NCBI RefSeq assembly: GCF_003345355.1
Contig: NZ_QQNB01000001.1
Coordinates: 248,001 to 312,000 of the forward strand
DNA from: Sphingomonas aracearum
GTDB lineage: Bacteria > Pseudomonadota > Alphaproteobacteria > Sphingomonadales > Sphingomonadaceae
DNA length: 64,000 bases
Reading direction: 5' to 3'
Shown here one piece after another: positions 1 to 8,964 of this stretch. The translations under genes and the position numbers were made by a program. Positions within the stretch are counted from its first letter, which is position 1; the number at the start of each line of letters is the position of its first letter. The notes under the pieces are model-generated. The model searched no databases. It had not been told where the DNA came from and saw only the letters and a program-made list of their open reading frames with translations.

Positions 1-852
1 GCGCGCGTCGGAGGAACGCTGGCGCTGGCCGGCGAAGGACCGCCGCGCGCGGGTGCGCATGTCCGCCGCAAGGGGCTGGACTTCGCCGCCGGCGAGACGA
101 TCCTGAGCAAGGGAGAGCGGCTGACCCCGGTGCGCCTGGCGCTGGCGGGAGCAGCCGGGCTCGCGTCCGTGTCCGTCGCCCGGCGCTTGCGTGTCGCGAT
201 CGCCGCAACCGGGGACGAGCTGGTCGCGACGGGCAGCGCCAGCGATCCGGCGCAATTGCCCGAAACCAACGGCCTGATGCTTGCCGCCATGCTCGCGACC
301 CTGCCCGTCGACGTGATCGACCTCGGCATCCTGCCCGACCGCCTTGACGCGCTCACGGCCGCCTTTCGGGCGGTAGAGGCGGACGTGCTGGTCACCACCG
401 GGGGCGCATCGGTCGGCGACCACGATCTCGTCCGGCCAGCACTCACCGCGGCGGGCGCGGCCATGGACTTCTGGAAGGTGGCGCTGCGCCCGGGGAAGCC
501 GATGATGGCGGGCCAGCTCGGCAAGACCGTGGTGCTCGGCCTGCCGGGCAATCCGGTGTCCGCCTTTGTCACCGCCGCATTGTTTCTCAAGCCCCTGATC
601 GCCGCGCTGTCCGGAGCGTCGATGCCGCTGCCGCCCACGCTCACCGTCGCGCTGGGCGCCCCCCTCCCCGCGAACGATCGCCGGCAGGATTACCTCCGCG
701 CCGCCCGCTGCGACGGACGGGTGGTGCCGGCCGCGGCGCAGGACAGCTCCATGCTCACCACATTGGCGTCCGCCAACTGCCTCGTGGTGCGTCCTCCTTT
801 CGCCCCGGCAGCGGAACCCGGGGATCTGGTTGAAATCATTTCCCTCGCTTGA
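1..852 (+). CDS. moeA: Molybdopterin molybdenumtransferase MoeA, 3' part (5' end outside window)
   Basis: The frame is open from base 1, so this is the C-terminal ~283 residues of a ~400-residue enzyme. MoeA inserts molybdate into adenylylated molybdopterin to finish the molybdenum cofactor in the cytoplasm. The MPT-binding (MoaB/Mog-like) domain is visible: TGDELV near its start, the [13 protein letters not shown] loop, and LPGNPVSAF. The C-terminal domain IV follows and ends at TGA 852. The stop overlaps the lexA promoter hexamer, so lexA has its own promoter rather than being read as an operon partner. Identification is firm from the motifs; the N-terminal linker domain cannot be seen. Confidence 0.93.
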   Translation, partial: ARVGGTLALAGEGPPRAGAHVRRKGLDFAAGETILSKGERLTPVRLALAGAAGLASVSVARRLRVAIAATGDELVATGSASDPAQLPETNGLMLAAMLATLPVDVIDLGILPDRLDALTAAFRAVEADVLVTTGGASVGDHDLVRPALTAAGAAMDFWKVALRPGKPMMAGQLGKTVVLGLPGNPVSAFVTAALFLKPLIAALSGASMPLPPTLTVALGAPLPANDRRQDYLRAARCDGRVVPAAAQDSSMLTTLASANCLVVRPPFAPAAEPGDLVEIISLA

Positions 853-891
853 CAAGCCTCGTCATGTTCCTCATAGGTTCAGCGTCTGTTC
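849..891 (+). promoter_or_regulatory. lexA promoter with triple-half-site SOS operator
   Basis: TTGACA at 849-854 is followed after 17 bases by CATAGG (872-877), a plausible -35/-10 pair. GTTC occurs at 866-869, 877-880 and 888-891, each separated by exactly 7 bases. This gives two overlapping copies of the alphaproteobacterial LexA box GTTC-N7-GTTC, with half-sites on an 11-bp period covering the -10 and start region. It implies autorepression of lexA; LexA binding itself is inferred from the known alphaproteobacterial consensus. Confidence 0.8.
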
Positions 892-910
892 TGACCGGAG
901 GAACGTCGCG

Positions 911-1600
911 ATGCTCACGCGCAAGCAACATGAGTTGATCTGCTTCATCAACGATCGCCTGGCGGAAACGGGTGTCTCGCCCTCGTTCGAGGAGATGAAG
1001 GACGCGCTCGAGCTGAAGTCCAAGTCCGGCGTCCACCGCCTCATTAGCGCGTTGGAAGAGCGTCAGTTCATCCGGCGCCTGCCCAACCGCGCCCGCGCAT
1101 TGGAAGTGCTGCGCATGCCCGAACGCGCCGCTCCCAAGGCGAAGTCGCCCAAGCCCGCTCGCGATGCCGCTCCTGCACGTGGCACGGGCAACGTTCGCAC
1201 CGTGCCGCAGCCGGCGAACGACGTGGTGGAGATCCCGCTGCACGGGCGCATCGCCGCCGGCGTGCCGATCGAGGCGTTCGAAGGGCATTCGATGCTGGCG
1301 GTGCCGGCGGCGCTGCTGGGCGGGGGCGAGCATTATGCGCTGGAGGTGTCCGGCGACTCCATGGTCGAGGCGGGCATTCTGGACGGAGACTATGCGCTGA
1401 TCCGTCGCACGGAGATCGCCCATGACGGCGAGATTGTCGTGGCGCTGATCGACGACAGCGAAGCCACGCTGAAATACTTCCGCCACGAAGGCGCGATGGT
1501 GCGCCTCGATCCGGCCAACCGCTCCTACGATCCCCAGCGCTATGCGCCTAATCAGGTGCGCGTGCAGGGCCGGCTGGCGGGGCTGCTGCGGCGGTACTGA
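911..1600 (+). CDS. lexA: LexA, SOS repressor and self-cleaving protease
   Basis: A 229-residue protein of normal LexA length. Residues 1-65 are the winged-helix DNA-binding domain ([13 protein letters not shown] start); a Pro/Ala/Lys-rich linker follows; residues ~105-229 are the S24 peptidase domain. The cleavage bond is Ala116-Gly117, the nucleophile is Ser150 in SGDSM, and the general base is Lys188 in ATLKYF. The ATG at 911 is chosen over the upstream in-frame start at 830 because the family begins at MLTRKQ and an SD-like GGAGG (897-901) precedes it. It represses SOS genes and is inactivated by RecA filaments. The triple GTTC array upstream indicates autoregulation. Confidence 0.97.
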   Translation: MLTRKQHELICFINDRLAETGVSPSFEEMKDALELKSKSGVHRLISALEERQFIRRLPNRARALEVLRMPERAAPKAKSPKPARDAAPARGTGNVRTVPQPANDVVEIPLHGRIAAGVPIEAFEGHSMLAVPAALLGGGEHYALEVSGDSMVEAGILDGDYALIRRTEIAHDGEIVVALIDDSEATLKYFRHEGAMVRLDPANRSYDPQRYAPNQVRVQGRLAGLLRRY

Positions 1601-1917
1601 AGCCTGGGCCATATGGCGTCGTAAGCGTCCGCCGATTGCCGGCAGGATCGGCCGGGGCGTGGGTCGGAGGAGTTCCGGGGAGACGGCCGCTCGGTGACCG
1701 GGGCCGTCGCTTTCCCCCGATCGCTAGCTGAGCTGTGTTGCTGCTTCAATAAGCCGAGCGCCTGACGGGCGACTGGCCGCCTGGCGAGCCGATATCGAGA
1801 GGCTCGGCGAGGTGGCGGAACTTCGGCGATACCTGACGGCTTTGCTGGCGTGGCACGCAGTCGCGGGCGGCGTGTCGTCTCCTCGGTCGTGAATATCGCC
1901 GGCAGCAACGGGCGGAT
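1601..1917. other. Intergenic region after lexA, no gene seen
   Basis: No convincing reading frame. GACGGCC (1682-1688) and GGCCGTC (1702-1708) can pair around a 13-base loop, followed by GCTTTCCCC; this is a weak candidate terminator for lexA. Short antisense frames here are low in plausibility and have no recognisable motif. Confidence 0.4.
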
Positions 1918-2499
1918 ATGCGGGGCACCACTGCTTTATCTGAGGGGCTATCGGGCAGCACATGTCGGCCCCGACATGTGCTCCTGTCGGGTTGTTCGGG
2001 CGGAGGGAAGTCGACCTTACTTGCCGAGCTTGCCCGCCAAGGGTCCGCTACCGTCCCCGAGCCTGGTCGTCGGATCGTGGCCGAGGAACTGCTTGGCAGC
2101 GGCAGCGCGTTGCCATGGGTCGATCTTGCCGCGTTCGCCGCCCGCGCGTTGGATATGGCCGCCGAGGACCGCCAAAAAGCGACAAGCGCGCGGACATGGA
2201 CGTTTTTCGATCGTGGCCTTATCGATGCGGCGGTCGCACTTCAGCACGCAACCGGAGCTCCGGTGGCCGAGACCTTGGCGGCGTTCCCGCGCTATCATCG
2301 GCGCGTCTTCCTGACGCCGCCCTGGCCGGAGATCTTCACCAGGGATCGAGAGCGCCGGCAGGACTTGGATGAGGCGGTCGCGGAATATGATCGCCTGCTA
2401 TCAGCGATTAATGCGCTCGGCTATCACGTCACCGTGCTGCCGAGAACCTCCGTCGAGGAGCGGGTGCGGTTCATCCTGGAGCGGCTCGGGGAACCGTAG
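1918..2499 (+). CDS. AAA_28-like P-loop ATPase/kinase-like protein
   Basis: A 193-residue cytoplasmic protein with a Walker A loop GCSGGGKST at about residues 25-33. It has a later DRGLIDA segment of the kind seen in small P-loop kinases, and a C-terminal EERVRFILERLG helix. The size and pattern fit the AAA_28 group of predicted ATPases/nucleoside-kinase-like proteins whose substrates are unknown. The start is uncertain: ATG 1918 is used, but GTG 1978 just before LLSGCSGGGKST would give a more compact protein. It stands alone between lexA and convergent clpX. Substrate not assigned. Confidence 0.75.
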   Translation: MRGTTALSEGLSGSTCRPRHVLLSGCSGGGKSTLLAELARQGSATVPEPGRRIVAEELLGSGSALPWVDLAAFAARALDMAAEDRQKATSARTWTFFDRGLIDAAVALQHATGAPVAETLAAFPRYHRRVFLTPPWPEIFTRDRERRQDLDEAVAEYDRLLSAINALGYHVTVLPRTSVEERVRFILERLGEP

Positions 2500-2756
2500 C
2501 GCGGGGAGGCGAACCGGCGACGTCTGTGTGGTATCAAGGCGACATGTCGCTCGATCGACGTCTGCGTAACGCATCGAAGTCCCGTTCCATGGTGACCGGA
2601 GCCGCTATCCCGAGCCGAAAACAGCAAGTACCGACGGCATCACACCGTCGTGGCTCGACCTCCGTTCCCTCGCCTCGCTTTGCCACGCCCGGATATCAGC
2701 GGAGCAGAATGGGGGCGGTCCCGCCGCGCCTGCGCTCGCCAAGTGGATATGCAACC
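2500..2756. other. Intergenic region between ATPase gene and clpX terminator
   Basis: I see no supported gene here. The frames across it are short, basic and without motifs. The region lies between convergent genes, so it mainly holds their 3' ends. Confidence 0.4.
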
Positions 2757-2781
2757 AAAAAGGGCGGCATCGCTGCCGCCC
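2757..2781 (-). terminator. Rho-independent terminator of clpX
   Basis: Read on the minus strand: stem GGGCGGCA, loop GCGA, stem TGCCGCCC, then a run of five T (AAAAA at 2757-2761 on the plus strand). The perfect 8-bp GC stem followed by a T-tract, 28 bases after the clpX stop, is a classic intrinsic terminator. Confidence 0.85.
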
Positions 2782-2808
2782 CTTCGTGTGCCGATCGAGA
2801 GCAGGCCG

Positions 2809-4071
<1,263 letters not shown>

Positions 4072-4185
4072 TCAATCACCTCTCGCGCATACGGCGCGGT
4101 TCGTGGGGAGCGGCCATGATGACCGCTCCACCTCCATCCGACAACGCTCAAAATAGGTTTCGGGCCTGTCGGTTACAATCATGTG

Positions 4186-4890
4186 TCAGGCCGGCGGCAA
4201 CGCGGTCGGTGTGCCGCCGTCGTCGGCAACCGCAGGGCGCTTGTCGAACACCTCGTCGACCAGGCCGAACTCCTTGGCCTCATGCGCCTCGAGGAAGGTG
4301 TCGCGGTCCATTGCGCGCTCGATCACTTCGAGCGGCTTGCCGGTATATTGCGAGTACAGGTCGTTCATGCGCTTGCGGATGCGCAGGATTTCCTTGGCCT
4401 GGATCTCGATGTCGGACGCCATGCCCTGCGCGCCGCCCGACGGCTGGTGGATCATGATGCGCGCGTTGGTCAGCGCCACGCGCATGCCCGGCTCGCCCGC
4501 GGCCAGAAGGAACGAGCCCATCGACGCCGCCTGGCCGATGCACACCGTGCCCACGCGCGGGCGGATGTACTGCATGGTATCGTGGATCGCCATGCCGGCC
4601 GTCACCACGCCGCCCGGCGAGTTGATGTACATGAAGATGTCCTTCTTGGGGTTCTCGGACTCCAGGAAGAGCAGCTGAGCGGTGATGACGGAGGCCATCT
4701 GGTCCTCCACGCCGCCGGTCACGAAGATGATGCGCTCGCGCAGCAGGCGCGAATAGATGTCGAAAGAACGCTCGCCGCGGTTCGACTGCTCGATGACGAT
4801 CGGCACCAGGCCGGCCTGCGGCTGGTTGGCGACCATGCCGGCATGCGCCAGCGGGGCCAGGAAATCGCCATTGTCGAACGGATTTTGCAT
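4186..4890 (-). CDS. clpP: ClpP, serine peptidase subunit of ClpXP
   Basis: A 234-residue protein; the S14 peptidase fold is complete. The catalytic triad is Ser123 in GQAASMGS, His148 in MIHQPSGG and Asp197 in MDRDTFL. ClpP forms the double-heptamer degradation chamber used by ClpX. The C-terminal tail beyond the core, ending in ALPPA, is slightly long. The gene follows the glycosyltransferase gene by 76 bases and precedes clpX, all on the minus strand, so co-transcription from upstream of tig is possible. Confidence 0.98.
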   Translation of the reverse strand: MQNPFDNGDFLAPLAHAGMVANQPQAGLVPIVIEQSNRGERSFDIYSRLLRERIIFVTGGVEDQMASVITAQLLFLESENPKKDIFMYINSPGGVVTAGMAIHDTMQYIRPRVGTVCIGQAASMGSFLLAAGEPGMRVALTNARIMIHQPSGGAQGMASDIEIQAKEILRIRKRMNDLYSQYTGKPLEVIERAMDRDTFLEAHEAKEFGLVDEVFDKRPAVADDGGTPTALPPA

Positions 4891-4966
4891 GATGTGCCCT
4901 TGGATCCTTATGCCCCGAGAAACGCCCTGAAGCGAGGGCTCTACATCGGCGCTGGCGAAAACGACT

Positions 4967-5899
4967 TCAAGCCCTTGTGGCGGGCGCGGGATGCTGGAGA
5001 TAGGAGAGCCGCCGCACCTCGCGCCGACCGCGCACCACCGTGTCGAGGATCAGCCCCGCGAAGCCGTTGAGAAAGGCGAGGATCATCAGCCCGGTGGCCA
5101 GGATCGCGGTGGGGAAACGCGGCACCAGCCCGGTCTGGAGATAGGTGACCAGCAGCGGCACGCACAGAACGAACGCGAGCAGCGCCAGCGCGGCGCCGAT
5201 CAGCCCGAAGAAGAGCAGCGGCCGTTCGATGCGGTAGAGCGTCAGGATCGTCGTGGAGATGCGCCAGCCGTCCGAATAGGTCGCCAGCTTCGAGACGGAG
5301 CCTTCCGGCCGCTCGAAATAGGGCGTCTCGATCTCGGCCACCGGCATCTTCAGCTCGAGCGCGTGAACCGAGATGTCGGTCTCGATCTCGAACCCGGTGG
5401 AAAGCGCCGGGTAGCTTTTCACGAAGCGGCGCGAGAACACCCGATAGCCGGACAGGATGTCGGTGAACGACCGGCCGAACAGGCGCGCCAGCATGCCGGT
5501 GAGCAGCGCGTTGCCGAAACGATGGCCGCGGCGGTAGGCGGCAGTCGCCTGGGTCACCCGGGCACCGACCACCATGTCGAGTTGTTCCTCGATCAGGCGG
5601 TCGACAAGCATGGGCGCGGACGCGGCGTCATAGGTCGCATCACCATCCGCCATCACATAGACGTCCGCCTCCACGTCGGCGAACATGCGGCGGACCACCG
5701 CGCCCTTGCCCTGCACCCGCTCGGTGCGGACCACCGCCCCCGCCGCGCGCGCGACCTCCGCCGTGCGATCCCGGCTGTTGTTGTCGTAGACGTAGACGGT
5801 GGCGGTCGGCAGCGCTGCGCGGAAGCCGGCGACGGTCTGCCCGATCGCGGCTTCCTCGTTGTAGCACGGCAGGATGACGGCAATGCGCGGGTCGGTCAT
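4967..5899 (-). CDS. Family 2 glycosyltransferase (dolichol-phosphate-mannose-synthase-like)
   Basis: A 310-residue protein. The N-terminal GT-A domain begins [11 protein letters not shown] and contains the nucleotide-sugar loop [11 protein letters not shown] and the DxD-type metal site [21 protein letters not shown] segment is typical of polyprenyl-phosphate glycosyltransferases. Two hydrophobic helices near residues 230-250 and 265-285 anchor it in the inner membrane. It probably transfers a sugar from a nucleotide donor to a lipid carrier or envelope glycan; donor and acceptor are unknown. It interrupts the commonly contiguous tig-clpP-clpX order, which is odd because the function is unrelated. 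Confidence 0.88.
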   Translation of the reverse strand: MTDPRIAVILPCYNEEAAIGQTVAGFRAALPTATVYVYDNNSRDRTAEVARAAGAVVRTERVQGKGAVVRRMFADVEADVYVMADGDATYDAASAPMLVDRLIEEQLDMVVGARVTQATAAYRRGHRFGNALLTGMLARLFGRSFTDILSGYRVFSRRFVKSYPALSTGFEIETDISVHALELKMPVAEIETPYFERPEGSVSKLATYSDGWRISTTILTLYRIERPLLFFGLIGAALALLAFVLCVPLLVTYLQTGLVPRFPTAILATGLMILAFLNGFAGLILDTVVRGRREVRRLSYLQHPAPATRA

Positions 5900-5987
5900 G
5901 CGCCGGGGCTCTTGCGTACGTCACCCCGGACGTGAACCGGCATCCACCTGCGCGCAAACGACATGCCGTTCGTCTGCCGCAGCGCGG

Positions 5988-6008
5988 ATGCCGGCACAAG
6001 GCCGGCAT
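5988..6008. terminator. Hairpin between tig and the glycosyltransferase gene
   Basis: ATGCCGGC (5988-5995) and GCCGGCAT (6001-6008) form a perfect 8-bp stem with a 5-base loop, 15 bases past the tig stop. No T-run follows on either strand, so it may be a weak or Rho-type 3' end, or an mRNA-stabilising hairpin. Confidence 0.35.
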
Positions 6009-6023
6009 GGCGCACGTGCAAGA

Positions 6024-7718
6024 TCAGGCCTCGGTCTTCTTCGTGCGCTTGGCCGCCGGCTTCTTGGCGGCGCCCTCCTCGCCCTCGCCCGCCTCGGCGG
6101 CAGGCGCCTCTTCGGCGGCGGCCTTCTTGGCCGGCGCCTTGCGGGTCGCGGCCTTCTTCACCGGCTCGGCAGCGACCAGTTCCTCGCCCGCCGCGGCAGG
6201 CTCGGGGTCGGCGGCCGTTTCCTTCTTGGCAGCGGCCTTCTTGGCCGGCTTCTTGGCGGAAGCAGCTTCGCCGTCAGCCGCAGCCGCCTCGGCCGCCGGG
6301 GCTTCGGCGGCTTCGTCGCCCTTGGCCTTCTTCGCACGCGGCTTGTGGTTGTCGTGGTCGTGCGTGTGGGTGCCGGTGGAGAAGCCTTCGTCGCTCTCGA
6401 TCGCGGCTTCCAGCTCCTCGCGCGTGGTCTCGCGGTCGGTGATCTCGGCCTTGGAGAACAGGAAGTCGACGACCTTGTCCTCGTACAGCGGCGCACGCAG
6501 CTGGGCGGCGGCCATCGGCTCCTGCTGCACATACTGCATGAAGCGCTGACGGTCTTCCGGGCTGTACTGCTGCGCAGCCTGCATGATCAGGCGCTGCATC
6601 TCCTGGTTGGACACTTCCACGCCGTTCGCCTGGCCGATCTCCGACAGGAGCAGGCCCAGGCGCACGCGGCGCTCGGCAATCTTGCGGTAATCGTCGCGCT
6701 CGCTCTCCAGCTCCGCCATCGCCGCTTCCGGATCGGCCTCGTGGGTCGCTTCGTGCTGCAGCTGCTGCCAGATCTGGTCGAACTCCTGCTCCACCATGGT
6801 CGGCGGCACCGGGAAGTCGTGGCCCTCGGCCAGCTGGTCGAGGAGCTTGCGCTTCATGTAGGTGCGGGTGAGCCCGTTCAGCTCCTGCTCGATCTGGCCG
6901 CGCAGCAGGCCCTGGAGCTGCTCAAGGCTCTCAAGGCCGAGCGACTTGGCGAAATCGTCGTCGATCTTCGTTTCGCCGGCGATCTGCACCTTCTTGATGG
7001 TGAGATCGAACGTGGCGGGCTGGCCGGCCAGTTCCTTGGCGCCGTAATCCTCCGGGAAGGTGACGGAGATCTGCTTCTCCTCGCCCACCTTCACGCCGAC
7101 GATCTGGTCCTCGAAACCCGGGATCAGCCGGCCCGAGCCGATTTCCACCGACATGTCCTCGCCGGTGCCGCCCTCGAAGGCGACGCCGTCCGAGGTCTTG
7201 CCGACGAAATCCATCACCACCAGGTCGCCCTGGGCAGCGGCATGGCCTTCGGGTGCGTCCTCGAAGCGCTTCTGCTGCGCGGCGAACTTCTCCACCTGCT
7301 CGGTGACGGCCTCGTCCGAGGCCGGTACGGTCAGGCGCTCCAGCTTCAGCTCGTCGATCGCCGGGGCCGGCACGTCGGGGAGAACTTCCAGCGCCACCTT
7401 GATCTCGGCATCCTTGCCGGGCTCGAACCCTTCGTTGAGCTCGACCGAAGGCTGGATGGCCGGGCGCAGCTGCTTTTCGGCGATCAGCGTCTGCACGCCT
7501 TCCTGGATGGAGGTGTTCAGCGCATCCTGCAGCAGCGCGGGCCCATGCATCTTGCGCACGAGGTTCGCGGGCACCTTGCCCGGGCGGAAGCCGGGCATGC
7601 GGACCTGCGGGGCAACGCGCTTCAGCTCGGCATCCACCTTGCCGTCGATCTCCGCGGCGGTGATGGTCAGCGTGTAGGCGCGCTTCAGGCCCTCGTTCAA
7701 CGTCTCGACAGTCTGCAT
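6024..7718 (-). CDS. tig: Trigger factor, ribosome-bound chaperone/prolyl isomerase, with long C-terminal tail
   Basis: A 564-residue protein. The ribosome-binding domain carries GFRPGKVP, the FKBP-type PPIase domain includes DLVVMDFVGK, and the C-terminal chaperone arms follow. The ATG at 7718 begins MQTVETLNEG; the longer frame reads back into tRNA-Leu and is rejected. Normal trigger factors are ~430-450 residues. Here about 110 extra residues follow a His-rich patch (HTHDHDNHK). That tail is Lys/Ala/Glu/Pro low-complexity sequence with repeated KKAA/PAKK blocks, probably disordered. Tig holds nascent chains at the ribosome exit; linkage to clpPX is conserved in bacteria. Confidence 0.95.
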   Translation of the reverse strand: MQTVETLNEGLKRAYTLTITAAEIDGKVDAELKRVAPQVRMPGFRPGKVPANLVRKMHGPALLQDALNTSIQEGVQTLIAEKQLRPAIQPSVELNEGFEPGKDAEIKVALEVLPDVPAPAIDELKLERLTVPASDEAVTEQVEKFAAQQKRFEDAPEGHAAAQGDLVVMDFVGKTSDGVAFEGGTGEDMSVEIGSGRLIPGFEDQIVGVKVGEEKQISVTFPEDYGAKELAGQPATFDLTIKKVQIAGETKIDDDFAKSLGLESLEQLQGLLRGQIEQELNGLTRTYMKRKLLDQLAEGHDFPVPPTMVEQEFDQIWQQLQHEATHEADPEAAMAELESERDDYRKIAERRVRLGLLLSEIGQANGVEVSNQEMQRLIMQAAQQYSPEDRQRFMQYVQQEPMAAAQLRAPLYEDKVVDFLFSKAEITDRETTREELEAAIESDEGFSTGTHTHDHDNHKPRAKKAKGDEAAEAPAAEAAAADGEAASAKKPAKKAAAKKETAADPEPAAAGEELVAAEPVKKAATRKAPAKKAAAEEAPAAEAGEGEEGAAKKPAAKRTKKTEA

Positions 7719-7779
7719 GGGCAAGGCTTTCGTTCTGGAATCTCGTGGAGCGGTGTCGCCCCGCGAGAAGCGCGGGGAC

Positions 7780-7864
7780 TGGTGCGGGCGAAGGGACTCG
7801 AACCCCCACATCTTGCGATACTGGAACCTAAATCCAGCGCGTCTACCAGTTCCGCCACGCCCGC
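7780..7864 (-). tRNA. tRNA-Leu (anticodon UAG)
   Basis: On the minus strand the gene starts GCGGGCG at 7864 and ends with matching CGCCCGC, discriminator A and encoded CCA (7780-7782). It has the long variable arm of a class II tRNA. The anticodon stem CTGGA/TCCAG encloses loop TTTAGGT, giving anticodon UAG for CUN leucine codons. Length is 85 nt. Confidence 0.96.
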
Positions 7865-7986
7865 AAAGGACACCGCCGGCAAGGGGCGGTCCTATAGCAG
7901 CCTTGCGCCCCTGTTCAAGCGGCCTTCAAACGCGCGAGGCAACGCGGTTGCGGCCCGTGCGTTGATGCGGTGAAGGAGACCAGCAC

Positions 7987-8142
7987 ATGGCGACCACGCC
8001 CCCGACCGAGCTGCCGCCGCAGCCGAGCCAACCCGCCCAGCCCGACGCCCCGCCGCCGGAGGTAGGGCCGAACGCACCGGACGTCGACATCCCCTCGCCC
8101 CAGCCCGGTGGCGATCCCACCCCGGCGCAACCCACCAATTGA
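7987..8142 (+). CDS. Small proline-rich protein, 51 residues
   Basis: ATG 7987 follows a good SD (GAAGGAGA). The product starts MATTPPTELPPQPSQP and is about one third Pro, with acidic residues and no hydrophobic segment, so it is probably disordered and cytoplasmic. It ends eight bases before the next small gene, and a terminator follows that gene, so the two form a short unit. No function is recognised. Small Pro-rich ORFs like this are common and unassigned in sphingomonads. Confidence 0.5.
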   Translation: MATTPPTELPPQPSQPAQPDAPPPEVGPNAPDVDIPSPQPGGDPTPAQPTN

Positions 8143-8150
8143 GGCAATCC

Positions 8151-8351
8151 ATGACCCAGCGAGATACCCCGCCCTTTGACGATCCCGAGGATCCCCGGCC
8201 CGACATCCAGCAAGCCGTGGAAGCGCGCGCCGATGCGGTTGCCCGCGGCGAAGGCGGCAAGGAGCCGGCCCGCTTTACCGATACCGGCGAGTTCGATGGC
8301 AACTCGGGCACCGGCGGCGAGGTCAAGAACCAGGACCTGACCCAGCAATGA
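8151..8351 (+). CDS. Small acidic hypothetical protein, 66 residues
   Basis: Starts MTQRDTPPFDDPEDPRP at ATG 8151, preceded by GAGG. A farther in-frame codon at 8139 overlaps the previous stop and lacks an SD. The product is hydrophilic and rich in Asp/Glu/Gly (DTGEFDGNSGTGGEVKNQD) with no membrane segment or catalytic motif. It sits between the Pro-rich ORF and a strong terminator, which supports a real two-gene transcript. Function unknown. Confidence 0.6.
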   Translation: MTQRDTPPFDDPEDPRPDIQQAVEARADAVARGEGGKEPARFTDTGEFDGNSGTGGEVKNQDLTQQ

Positions 8352-8355
8352 GAGC

Positions 8356-8390
8356 GGCCCCGGCGACGCGATCGCCGGGGCCTTCTTCCT
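8356..8390 (+). terminator. Intrinsic terminator after the two small ORFs
   Basis: An 11-bp perfect stem, GGCCCCGGCGA (8356-8366) with TCGCCGGGGCC (8372-8382), has a 5-base loop and is followed by TTCTTCCT. It begins 5 bases after the stop of the 66-residue ORF. Confidence 0.8.
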
Positions 8391-8477
8391 CCCGCCGGCG
8401 ACTGACCGGCGGTTACCGTGTTCAAGCCGCCTTGCAGGGCAGCAGCCGACCCATAGACCGGGCCGGCGCCGGTGGGA

Positions 8478-8684
8478 TCAGGCCCGCACCGACTTGCGCC
8501 GGTCGTACGCCTTCTTGGCCACATACGCCGCACCCAGCGCCATGCCGAGCGGCCCCATGCGGCGCATGGCGCCCATCGCGATCATGCCGACTGCGGCGCC
8601 CTTCAGCCCGCCGCTGCCGTCCCGCTTGTCGAGTTCCGCACCGACGGCAGCACCGATCACCCTGGACAGGACGCCGCGCATCAT
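8478..8684 (-). CDS. Small Ala/Gly-rich membrane-associated protein, 68 residues
   Basis: Starts MMRGVLSRVIGAAVGAELDK. It has a moderately hydrophobic Gly/Ala segment (AAVGMIAMGAMRRMGPLGMALGAAY, residues ~30-54) and a basic end KKAYDRRKSVRA. The first ATG at 8684 overlaps the upstream gene's TGA as ATGA, indicating translational coupling. With its partner it probably forms a small inner-membrane pair; no family or function is recognised. Confidence 0.6.
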   Translation of the reverse strand: MMRGVLSRVIGAAVGAELDKRDGSGGLKGAAVGMIAMGAMRRMGPLGMALGAAYVAKKAYDRRKSVRA

Positions 8685-8896
8685 GCGTCCTCCCCGCCGA
8701 ACACCTGCTCCTTCAGCTCGGCCGCGCCGCGCAGCACGGCCCAGCCGACCGCGTAGGTGATGGCGACGGGCACCACCACCTTCAGCACATTGGCCGTGAT
8801 CGCGCCGACGATGGCGCCGTCCGCATTGCTGTCGTCGTCGCCGCCCATGCTGTCGATGACGCCGCCGACCAGCGCGCCGATGGTGGTTGCACCCAT
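8681..8896 (-). CDS. Small Gly-rich membrane protein, 71 residues
   Basis: Starts MGATTIGALVGGVIDSMGG at ATG 8896, with GGAGAAC upstream as SD. The longer in-frame start at 8968 runs into the fumC 3' end and is rejected. After an acidic Asp-rich loop (GGDDDSN) comes a hydrophobic stretch (AIVGAITANVLKVVVPVAITYAVGWAVL) long enough for one or two membrane passes with Gly-zipper spacing. It overlaps the following gene by ATGA. Function unknown; found directly downstream of fumC. Confidence 0.6.
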   Translation of the reverse strand: MGATTIGALVGGVIDSMGGDDDSNADGAIVGAITANVLKVVVPVAITYAVGWAVLRGAAELKEQVFGGEDA

Positions 8897-8964
8897 GGAA
8901 TGTTCTCCTTCGCTCGCCAAAGCGCCCGACGGGTGGTCCGGGTTCCACCATCGGCGACAGGCGA

